From assembly GCA_004431415.1 (NCBI GenBank), contig QPMI01000474.1, positions 1 through 64,000 of the forward strand: a stretch of DNA of 64,000 nt, in the 5' to 3' direction. Made by a program: the position numbers and the translations under genes. The notes beneath the pieces were generated by a model. The model had not been told where the DNA came from, searched no databases, and worked only from the letters and a program-made list of their open reading frames with translations. Positions 34,801-44,232 of this stretch are shown piece after piece. The DNA comes from Cyanophora paradoxa. Taxonomy: Eukaryota > Glaucocystophyceae > Cyanophorales > Cyanophoraceae. Numbering within the stretch: position 1 is the stretch's first letter; each line of letters starts with the position of its first letter.

Positions 34801-36616
34801 CCGAAAAGCGGATTTCGGGGGTGCGCAGGCCCTGCTATGTCCATGCGCGCCAGTACGCATCGATTGCGCGCGTCGCGGGACCGGGCGGGACCGGCTAGCG
34901 CTGGATCAAATTTTCGGCCGACTCTTCGCACTGGAGCGTCGACGGCGCTTGAAATCGAGCTTGCGGCGATGCGCTCGCCCTCGCGCGGCATTCTGTATCG
35001 TTCTGGGGCGTCCCTGGCGCGATTTCGTCGCGGGACCGGGCGGGACCGGGTCCCACCTTCTGACTCGGACTGCATTTGTCGGAGGTTAAGTACCGGAATT
35101 GATCCAGAGGGAAATTCGATTTTCGCGCGACGCCCACGGGCGAGCGGTCGTCTTAGGGGAGCCACGACGCTAAAAATGGATCTAGAGAGGTCTGTGGGGG
35201 TTAGGGTAGCTGAGTCATTAGCGGCAATCGCGTCCGTGTCGAGGCAGAATTAATAATTCGTCCTCGAGGGAGTGCGACGCGGAAATTATTTAGCAGGGGG
35301 GATCTTGAGTGGAAAAAAAGGTTAAAAAAGGAATTTATATCGGCGGTTTTTGGGTTTGAGATAAAACAAGATCCGTGCTCCTGCGGAGCACTAAGTACGG
35401 CGAAGCCTCGCGGACGCCCTCGCGGCTGTCACAGTAGGCCTATAGGGCACTCAGCGACTGGCCAGCGAATGCATATAGCATCGATGTGCGGGGCTGCGGA
35501 GGCGAGGGCGCGCGGAAAGATGTGCAGGCGTGGCCAGGATCGAATTTTTGGCGTCGGCTGGGTTGTCGTGCGCTGTCGCGCCCGCAGAGCTCGCGGAAAG
35601 CTTTAAAACGATCTCAAATGCATATTGTAGCGATGCGCTCGCGTGACGATGCGAGGGCGCGCGGAAAGCTCTGAGCATGCGCCGCGGCGTGGGCGCGCGG
35701 AAAGATGTGCAGGCCCGTTCAGGATCGAATTTTTGCGTCGGCTGGGTTCTCGTGCCCTGTCGCGCCCGCAGAGCTTGCGAAAAGCTTTAAAAAGATCTCA
35801 ACTGAATACTGTAGCGATGCGCTCGCGTGAGGATGCGAGGGCGCGCGGAAAGATGTGCAGGTCCGTGAAGGATCGAATTTTCGGGGTCGGCTGGGTCCCC
35901 GCGGTCCGGCGCATCTGTAAAGCGTGCGGAATGCTTTGTCTACATCTCAAATGCTTATGCTATCGTTCCGCGCATGCGCCGCGGCGTGGGCGCGCGGAAA
36001 GATCTCCGGGCCTGTCTAGGATCGAATTTTTGCCGTCGGGTACCTTCCTGCGCTCTTCCGGCTCCGAAAAGCGGATTTCGGGGGTGCGCAGGCGCTGCTA
36101 TGTCTATGCGCGCCAGTACGCATGGATTGCGCGCGTCGCGGGACCGGCCGGAACCGGCCGGATCAAATTTTCGGCCGACTCTTCGCACTGGAGCGTCGAC
36201 GGCGCCCGAAATCGAGCTTGCGGCGATGCGCTCGCCCTCGCGCGTCATTCTGTATCGTTCTGGGGCGTCCCTGGCGCGATTTCGTCGCGGGACCGGGCGG
36301 GACCGGGTCCCACCTTCGGACTCGGACTGCATTTGTCGGAGGTTAAGTACCGGAATTGATCCAGAGGGAAATTCGATTTTCGCGGGATGCCTACGGGGGA
36401 GCGGTCGTCTTAGGGCAGCTACGACGCTAAAAATGGATCTAGAGAGGTCTGTGGGGGTTCGTGTGGCTGAGTGACTAGCAGCAATCGCGTCCGTGTCGAG
36501 GCAGAATTATTAATTCTGCCTCGAGGGAGTGCGACACGGAAATTATTAAGCAGGGGGGATCTTGAGTGGAAAAAAAGGTTAAAAAAGGAATTTAGATCGT
36601 CGGTTTTTGGGTTTGA
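28869..36616. repeat. Satellite-like higher-order tandem array (about six units)
   Basis: Units of about 0.8-1.6 kb repeat head-to-tail. The anchor ACAAGATCCGTGCTCCTGCG occurs at 28,871, 30,476, 32,069, 34,181 and 35,366. A palindromic GAGGCAGAATTAATAATTCTG block occurs near 30,356, 31,951, 33,269, 34,068, 35,240 and (variant) 36,500. Inside each unit a shorter element containing GGATCGAATTTT repeats every 146-149 bp (for example 30,884, 31,030, 31,179, 31,327, 31,476). Copies differ by scattered substitutions and by the number of inner repeats. Open frames cross the array in several phases, but no conserved protein motif or splice pattern was seen, so I treat it as non-coding. A unique insert of about 90 bp sits near 33,300-33,400. 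Confidence 0.9.
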
Positions 36617-36682
36617 GAAAGAGGCTTCGCCTGAAAGAGGCTTCGCCTGAAAGAGGCTTCGCCTGAAAGAGGCTTCGCCTGA
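36617..36682 (+). repeat. Four tandem 16-bp units with TTCG-loop hairpins
   Basis: GAAAGAGGCTTCGCCT repeated four times; each AGGC-TTCG-GCCT forms a minimal tetraloop hairpin. It replaces the usual ACAAGATCC continuation at the right end of the satellite array. Confidence 0.85.
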
Positions 36683-36896
36683 TGCTCAGCGGCGGCGAGT
36701 CGCCGGCGACTCACTGCGGCCGCACTGCGGCAGACTCGCCGGCACTGCCCGGCAGTGCGCGCGGCGCACTGTGCACAGTCTGCACTGCGGCAAGCTTAAG
36801 CGCACTGGCAGCTCAGCAGCGCTCTAGATCTACAAGCCTGTTGAAGCTATAGCCTAGGCCTAGGAGGCTAGGCATGCGCAGCTGCAGCTGTCACAG
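36683..36896. other. GC palindromic spacer
   Basis: Dense in GCAGTG/CACTGC, GCCGGC and CCTAGG words; no coding signal. Precedes the conserved upstream region of the duplicated gene. Confidence 0.5.
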
Positions 36897-37830
36897 TCAT
36901 CGGATCTGGTGCGTGCGCGCCGGCGCCCTTCTCAGGCTGGTGCACTTTCCAACATTGACATTCAGTTGCGGCGCCTGCGGCTGCCGTCGCGTTTAGATGG
37001 TGCCCACTTCTATGGAGGGTCTTCGCATTCCCCCGTTTTCGAGCGCGAGCAACAGCCGCTGCGAGACGCCCATCGCGTTGGAAAGCGATTCCGAGAACTG
37101 CTCGTTCATGATCAGCCGATCGATATCGCTACAGAACAAGCCCACCGCATCTCCTCTGGCGCGGCTTTTTAAGGCGCTCAACACAGTCGCACACAGCGAG
37201 GCGCTGGCGTCTCCACCTCTGAGCCCCCGGTCCGAGCCCGAGGAGCCGTCGCCAGCTGCAGTACAAGTGCGCGTGCGCGACTCGGCGGACGCAACGGCGC
37301 ATGCGCAGTCGGCCAACGTGAGTTGTCAATTTCGCGTCAAATTCCGCATAGCGCGCGCGGGGCCTCCCGATGCTGACCCGTGATTACAGCAGGGCATCGT
37401 TCAACATGCACATGCAGGCGCGGCGCGCCGGCGCAAGTCCATCGGGGCCGACGCGCAGGCGCCGGCCTCGACGGGCGACCTGCGCGTGAGCCTCGCAAAG
37501 CGCAACCTGCAGCGGCGCTCCTCCATGCCCTCGGCGCTGGCCCCGCCGGGGCCCGCGGACTCGGGAATGCACGGCAGCATCTCTCTGCCGGCGAAGCGCA
37601 CCGCCGAGGCGGAGGCGCCCCCCGCTGCCTCCCTCGTGCCCGTCGCAGCCCTGGAAATTCCCCTCCGGGCACCCAACGGCCGCGACGCCCGGGCCGTCTA
37701 CTGTGCGACCGCTGTTGAAATCTTACTTTCGATCTTACGTCGCCTCGGTTTCACAATTGGGCGCAGGGACGTCGGACCCCGCGTGCTACGCCTTCTCGGA
37801 GCAGTACAAGCGGCGACGCTTTTCACTTCC
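36897..37830 (+). repeat. Left arm of a large inverted duplication
   Basis: This stretch is highly similar to the reverse complement of about 47,150-48,095, including upstream sequence (ATCGGATCTGG, TTCCAACATTGACATT), both introns and most of the coding region. Similarity ends just inside the last exon. Confidence 0.85.
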
Positions 37831-37846
37831 CTCGGTGTCAGCATGA
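36997..37846 (+). CDS. Unrecognised protein A of an inverted pair, with three RRxS motifs
   Basis: Family not recognised. The start at 36,997 is shared with the other copy and the sequences just upstream are conserved too. Exon 1 encodes a Ser/Pro-rich segment (VPTSMEGLRIPPFSSASN, PLARLFKALNTVAHSE) and ends SAN before a GTGAG donor. Exon 2 begins QGIVQHAHAGAARRRKSIG and carries LAKRNLQRRSSMPSALAPP. A second GT-AG intron (from GTGCGACC to GGCGCAG near 37,768) joins VY to WTSDPACYAFSEQYKRRR, ending FSLPSVSA and TGA at 37,844. The last exon agrees with the other copy at protein level despite base changes, which supports coding. RRKS, RRSS and RRFS fit the consensus of basophilic (PKA-type) kinases. 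Predicted largely disordered; role unknown. Confidence 0.65.
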
Positions 37847-38496
37847 CAAGTCCGATCCGCCAGCTAGCAGTATAGCTATAGCGCTAGCCCCGCAGCTTAC
37901 ATATATAGAATTACATAGGCTTCTTCAGCGGATTGGCGATTGCCGACGTCTTCGACTTCGCGCTCGTCCATTTCATTTTAAAGGTGATATAGACATTCCC
38001 CAAAAATTTCTAGTTCGCGATCGGCAACTAATTTAATGATCCACATTTGAATTTTACTGGTGCAGTTTGAACCCAATTAATACCGCAGTTTGTATACTAG
38101 GTACAGATCTAGATGTACATGACATTAGGTGAACGTGCAAATATAATTGTGCATGTTTTCGTCAACTATCATCCAGTATACGTATGTTTGCAGAAGTTCC
38201 CGTGCACGTAGTGGGCGTTTCGCAAGTGCGCCCGACAGCGACGAACAATCAAATTAACAGAGGTGCTGCTAATTCGATGGCGACCGTTTTCAATCCCTCG
38301 CAGGAGCCTCGCCGATGTTTCTACATGCATATGTATGCGCATGTGAGTGTATTACTGCAAATCGGAATTGAAGGGAATCCGAAGATCGAAACCGGAGTAC
38401 TAAAACAGGTCAGGCTGGAGTGCTGCCGGGCAGTCGCTATGGGGTCTCTGGGCGTCTCTCGTCGCCGTTTCACCGGCTTAGTGCACCTCGCCGCCA
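37847..38496. other. Spacer between protein A gene and the propeller gene
   Basis: AT-richer, with TATATA, TAGATCTAG and GCATGC words and no coding chain. It contains the 3' regions of two convergent genes. Confidence 0.5.
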
Positions 38497-41400
38497 TCAG
38501 GCGTAGACGGAGGGCGGGGTCGGCGCCATCGTGACCCGCGGCCGCTCGGGATGCGCCGACGCCATCGCCCTGCCCCACTCCTGTGCCAGCTCCGCCGCCC
38601 GCCCCGCCTGGCTCGCGTCGTAGCTGCCGTGCCGGCGTCGGCGCTGGCGCCAACGCGGCCGCGGCCGGGCGGGCGCGGCCGGCTCGCGAGACGGCCCAGG
38701 GCGGACCTGGCGAGGAGTATGGCGTCGCCGTAGTGCCCGCCGGCCACGCAGGCCGCCTGCGGACGGCGGGCCCGGGGCTCGAGGAGGGGCGGGGGCGGGG
38801 GCGGGGGCGGGGGCGGGGGCGCACGAGGGCGAGGGAGGGGTCCCCGGAGAGCGTCGCCGCGATGCGCGCGTCCTCCAGCAGCCGCCGCTGCGGCCCGGCC
38901 CCGCCCGCCTCGGCGACGGCGGCGGGGCCGGGGCGGGGGCCGGGGGCGAGGGGACCTGGACGAGGCGGGCGTAGAGGGCGCGCAGCTCGCCGGCGCGAGC
39001 CGCCCGGTCCCGCGCCAGGTGCACCGCCTGCCACCGCGCCGCCCTGCGCGCCGGGCCGGCGGCGTCAAGAGGCGGGCGGTGCGGGCGGGGCGGGCGGGCG
39101 GGGGGAGGAAGGGGAGGGCACTGGGGCGAGAGGCGGGCCGCGAGGTCGTAGGCGAGGTCCGCCACGGCGCCGGCGCCCTTCTTCGCCGCCGCCTCGCCTG
39201 CCCCGCCCGCCCGCCCCGCGTCGAGAGAGCGCGGGGCGCGGGGCGCGGGGCGCGGACCGAGGCGGAGGTAGGCCTGGGAGGCGCGCTCGGAGAGGGGCGT
39301 GGCGTGGGGCACGAGGAGGTCGGCGGCCCAGGCCTCGGCGCGGGCGCCCGGCTCGGGCGGGCGGGGCGGGGCGCCGCCGCGCAGCACGAAGAGGTCGCCG
39401 TGGAGGGCGTGCAGCGCGTTGGCCGCCTCGGCTACCAGCCCGTGGCGCAGGCAGAGCTCGAAGCGGGCCCAGACGGTCAGCCGCGAGAGGCGCGCCGCCG
39501 CCCGCGCCAGGCCCCGCCCCGCCATGAACCACGCGAACGATTCCTGCCGGCGGGACGAGGGGCGTGAGGCGGGGCCGGCGGGCGGGGCGGGGCGGGGCGC
39601 CTGCTCCTCGGGGTACGGAGGCCCTCCTCGGCCATGCGGAGGGCCGGCGCGGGGCGCCCCGCCGCGTTCGCCGCCGCGATGCGCGCCTGCCGGCCCCGCC
39701 TCAGCGAAGCAAGGCGGAGGCCGAGGCCGCTTGGGGGAAACGCGCCTGGAGGGGCGGGTGCAGGAAGGGGATGCAGTGCAGTCGGTAGAAGACGTCGGCA
39801 ACGACGAGCACTGGAGGTGGGGATTGAGAAGGGGGTACGGCGAATGCCGGAAACGCGAGCGCGTACCCCGGTCCTGGAGGACGGCGACGAGGGCGAGGGC
39901 GCCGTAGGGTCGCTCGGCGACGCGGAGGCGGCGGAAGGGCGGGGCGGGGGCCTCGCTGGGGGCGGAGGAGGGGGAGGCAGGGGGCGGGGCCGGGGCGGGG
40001 GCGAAGGCGGCGGCGCGGGCGGGCCCTTCGTAGAACGCCTCGTCGAGCTCGGCGGCCGTGGGCGGCGCCGGCCGCCCCGCCGCCCCGCCGGGCGAGGAGG
40101 CGGAAGCGGAGGGGGCCGGGGCGAGCGGGTCGGGGCCCAGGGCAGCGGCGACGGGATCCGCCGAGGCGATCCGAACCCGCAGCGGCTCCCGCTCCGCCGC
40201 GGGGAAGAGGATGCTGCGAGGGTACATTCGCGGAGGGAAAAAGGAGGGGGGGAGGGGGGGGGGATGAGGCAGATGGGTACCAGATGTCGCGGGGGGTACA
40301 GTAGAAGAGGACGTGCCCGTGCCACAGGGCGCTCTCCGCCCGCTCGGGGACCTGGGGTTAGGGGTTCGGAAAGGGGGTACATTGATTTCGAGGGGGCGGG
40401 GGTACCTGGCACAGGACGCTGTAGGAGCCCTGGGAGAGGGACAGGATGATGAACCGGGAGGGGTACGCCATCAGGCAGTAGCTGCTCGGCGGCGTCAAGA
40501 GGGGCCTCGACCCGCGGGGGGCGGGTGGAAGGGGAGGGGGGTACCGGAGCGAGGGGTCCCACTTTATGAAGCGCGGCTCGGGGAGGAGGGGGAAGGGGAG
40601 GGGGCCCTGCCGCTCGTCCACCGCCTTCGAGGCGCGCGTGAGGACCGGGCGGGGGTACGGCCTGCTCCGAGGGGCGGGCACCTTGCCGTTGTTCCAGCTG
40701 AAGAAGGCGAAGCGGTTCTCGGCGAGGGGCGCGCCGGGGGCGGCGGTCTGCGGGGCCGGCGGGCCGGCCGCCGCGGGCGCGGGGCCGAGCCGGAGCCCGA
40801 GGCCTGGGCCTGGGCCTGGGCCTGGGGGCGGCGGGGGCGGCGGGGGCGATGTCGAGGCCGAGGCCCAGGAGGAAGCCGCCGTGGAGCGAGTGCGCGGGGA
40901 AGCGCGAGGCCGCCGTCACCGGCCCCTCCGACAACCTGGCCCCGCCCGTCCCCCGGTCAGCAGGCGGGGCGCGGGGGCACGGCGCCGGGAGGCGGGGCGG
41001 GGCGGGGCGGGCCCGGAGGGGCTGTTGCCGGCGTCCTTGATTGCCACGATCCCGCCCTGCGCGGCCTCAGCGCGAACCAACAGAGACGGGGGAGAGGGCG
41101 GAGCCATCATAGCACAAGAACCCAAAGTCCCCGAAAGCCATCTATGCAAAACCAGAGGCGGAGGAGGCGGGGCGGGCGCGCCTTGACGACGCGGGTCTCC
41201 TCGACGCGCTCCTTCTTCTTCTCGCGCCCCAGCAGCCCCTTCTTCACCTGAGCGCGGGCTTGAGCGGGGCGCCGGCGCGAGCCGCGGCAGCAGCAGAGGC
41301 GCCGCGAGGCTATGGATAACTCTGGCTGCAGAGCTCTAGAGCTAGATAGAGGTCGGGCTCCAACCGCCACCCCCACTGTAACTCTAACTCTTTGCTGGGG

Positions 41401-44069
41401 CGGGGCCGGGGCCGCGCCTCCTCGACGACCTTGCGCTCGACGACCTCGCCCCGCAGCGCGTCCAGGACCGCGTACTTGTCCCCGGCTGCCGGCACGAGGG
41501 GGCCGGCGTCAGGGGCGGCGGGCGGGGCCGGGGAGGGGCGCACGGCCGGCGCCCCAGCCGGAGCCGAGGGAGAAGGCCACCGCCTCGGCCGTCCCCTCCG
41601 CCACCACCTGCGCCCACCGCCTCGGCGGCCGCTCGGCTGGGCGGGGCGGGGCAGGAGAAGCGGGGCGGGCGGGCGGGCGGGCGGGCGGGCGGGCCTTGCC
41701 GTCGGAGAGGCGGGCGATGCGGTAGGCGCGGTCGTCGAGCGAGTGCACCAGCAGCAGCTGCCCCGACGCCGACAGCTGCCGCGGCCGGGCCCCCGCCCTA
41801 GGCTCAGGGAGGGGGGTAGGGGGGGGGAGGGGAGGTAGGGGGGGTAGGGGAGGGACCTCGGCCTTGGCGGCGCCGAAGCCGCCGGACTGCTGGGGCCCCT
41901 CCGCTCCGGCCCCGCCCCCGCCCCCGAAGAGCTCCGCCACGATGTGCGGCGCCTCCTCCTTCGCCTCCGCCTGCCCCCGCCCCGCACTCAGAGGGGCTCG
42001 TTCGCCGGCGCAGGGCGGGTAGCGGGGGCTCGCCAGGACGAGGAGGGGCAGGGGCGAGTCCCCCGCGTGCTGCGACGTCACCGTCACGCTCGCGTGTACC
42101 CCCAGCGCCTTCCCCGACGGGTTGTAGTCTGTTGGGGGTACACGTCAGCTCGGGCCGGGGCCCGGGGGGGGGTAGACGCGCAGTAGAGGGTGAGGGGGTG
42201 CCGCTGGACGGGGGGCGAGGCGGCGGGGAGGCCCCCGGGGACTGGGGGCGCCCCGTACTGGCCGTACCCCCCCGCGCCCTGGGTAGAGGTGCGGTCGGGG
42301 AAGAAGCCGGGCTCCAGGGGCGTCGCCACGAAGGGGGCCCTGAGGGGGTACAGCGAGCCTCGACGATGGTACAGGCGGAGCGAGGCTCAGCTGAGCGGGG
42401 CGGGGCGGGGCGGGGCGGACGCGGCGGTCTCGAGGGAGAGAAGGGCGGCGCCGGTGGTGGTGCCGACTAGGAAGAGGTTCGAGAGCGTCGGGTGCACCGC
42501 CCCGCACGTCACGCGGAAGGACTGCCCCGCGCCGGGCGCCCCGGCCGGTCAGAGGGCGCCCCCGCCGCGGCCTCCGCGAGCGCGGCGGCCCTGGCGGGCG
42601 GACCTTCTTCAGCTCGTCGGGCTTGGCGGAGGGGGGCACCTGGCCCGCCTCCCCCAACAGCTCCAGCACGTCGAACGCCCTGGGAGGGATGTTTGCAAGG
42701 GGTACGGGGTTGGGGCGGGGAGGGGGGCGGAGAAGCGCACCGGAAGCAGTCGGAGAGCTGCTCGTCGTAAGGGCCTACACAGGAGCCGCAGCGCTGCGCG
42801 AAGGAGGGGGGGGGGGGGGGAGTGAGGGGGGTACGGCGCCTCGAGGGGGGCGCGGGGGGTACCGGGTAGGAGAGGTAGGCGGTGGGGCGGCGGGCGAGGA
42901 GGAGGAGGGTGCGGCGGGGGAAGCGCGGGTGGAAGAGGCAGCGGGCGGCCGCGAAGGACTTCTTCCCCCCCGTCTTTACCCGGTCGATCTCCCGGGACTG
43001 GTCCTGCGGGGGGTACGCGGTTCGTCGGCGCGGGAGGGGTACGCGAGTAGAGGAGAGGAAGCGCGTGGCGCGCGCACCGCGGCGAGGGCGCCCAGACGCC
43101 AGAACACGACCGTGCTGCGTGTGGGGGAGAGGGGTCAGGGGGGCGGGCGGGCGGGGGGTACGCGGGGCGCACCGGTCCTCGCCGGTGGAGACGAGGGCGT
43201 CCATGACGGGGTGGTAGTCGAGGCTCAGTACCCCCCCGGGGTGCGCGGCGGCGACGGTGAAGCGCGGGGCGAAGGTGGCGCCGTCGGGCTGGAGGCCCCA
43301 GACGCAGAGGGAGCCGTCGGCGGCGGCGGTGGCGAGGTCCGAGGGGCCGGCCTCGGAGGGGACGGCGAGGAGGGCCGTGAGGGACTTGGACTGGTGCGCG
43401 CCCGCCATCTTCTGCGGCAGGAGCGCCATCTTCTCCACGTCGAAGACCCGCAGCGCCCCGTCCCCGCCTGTTTGTGGCTCAGCGGCGCCGTGGCGACTCT
43501 GGCGAGGCGCGGGGCGGGGCGGCGGGGGCGCGGGCGCGGGCACATGCGAGGGCGATCCAGGGGTGCGAGGGGACGAGCTCGAGGGCCACGACGCCGCCGC
43601 AGCCGGAGAGCGAGGCCTCCACGCTGGCGCGCGCCGCGTAGTCGTAGAAGTGGAGCTTCGAGTCCGACGCCACGACGACGTGCCGCGCGTGCAGCGGCGC
43701 CCCCGCCACCGAGAGCGGCACCCGGCCCGCCGCGGGGAGGCCCTGCCGGAGCCGCTGCGCGTGCCGGAGGGTCGGGCGCGGCGCGGCGGCCGCGCGGACG
43801 GGGAAAGCGGGCACCTCCTTCTTCCGGCGCCAGCGCACGACGTCCAGGTCCCGGAAGACGGCGACGCGGGCCGTGGACTTGTCGCCGAGGTCCTGGAGCA
43901 CGAAGTCGGCAACCTGCTTGCGCGCCTCGTAGTCGTAGACGGCCACCCGGCCTTTCTCATCGACCGTGCACAGCAGCGGCGCGGTCGGGTGCGCGTCCAG
44001 GCAGGCGACGCCCGCCTGCGTCCGCACGAACGCCGACAGCGTCACGCTGAACGGCGGCGAGTGCGCCAT
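38497..44069 (-). CDS. Large beta-propeller/alpha-solenoid protein, candidate TSET subunit (TTRAY/TWD40-like)
   Basis: Likely coat or trafficking scaffold. The start at 44,069 leads straight into WD-type blades: AGVACLDAHPTAPLLCTVDE, GRVAVYDYEARKQVADFVLQ, ARVAVFRDLDVVRW, DGALRVFDVEKMALLP, ATAAADGSLCVWGLQPDG, VLSLDYHPVMDALVSTGEDR. Then come VTCGAVHPTLSNLFLVGTTT, LLLVHSLDDRAYRIARL, FAFFSWNNGK, FIKWDPSLRY, YCLMAYPSRFIILSLS, SALWHGHVLFYCTPRD, and C-terminal helices such as RFELCLRHGLVAEAANALH, ending PPSVYA (stop 38,497-38,499). The order of an N-terminal propeller, a second propeller and an alpha-solenoid, and phrases near VNFYDDDVRFW and HPLQPHLVATGTN of the plant proteins, suggest TSET TTRAY. 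Other coat-like propeller proteins cannot be excluded. Well over ten exons. Head-to-head with the F-box gene at 44,233. Confidence 0.6.
38785..38822. repeat. GGGGCG tandem repeat
   Basis: Six to seven tandem GGGGGC units on the plus strand within the C-terminal part of the propeller gene; on the coding strand they would give an alternating Pro/Arg or similar tract, or lie in an intron. Confidence 0.7.
40797..40832. repeat. GGGCCT tandem repeat
   Basis: Five tandem copies of a CTGGGC hexamer next to the exon ending GGFLLGLGLDIA of the propeller gene; probably at an exon-intron junction. Confidence 0.7.
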
Positions 44070-44232
44070 GCTACTGCTCTCGCCGTTGGCGCACTCCGAA
44101 GGCCCCGGTCGCGCCTGCAAGAATATGTGCGCCGTACCCCTGTGCAGCGAGTTCCGAGTTCGCAGTTCGCGGCCAGGATCGCCGCACCCGCCGCGCCCGG
44201 AGCGCCCGAAAGCCTGCCTTGTTCCTGTAGAC
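44070..44232. promoter_or_regulatory. Shared upstream region of propeller and F-box genes
   Basis: 163 bp lie between the divergent start codons. GC-rich with a GAGTTCCGAGTTCGCAGTTCG near-repeat at 44,150-44,168. No defined promoter box is recognisable. Confidence 0.5.

Noticed and set aside
29158-36474. Many overlapping open frames of 100-240 codons across the satellite array
   Set aside because: They follow the repeat units in more than one phase and on both strands, contain no known motif, and change frame between copies; low stop density from base composition explains them.
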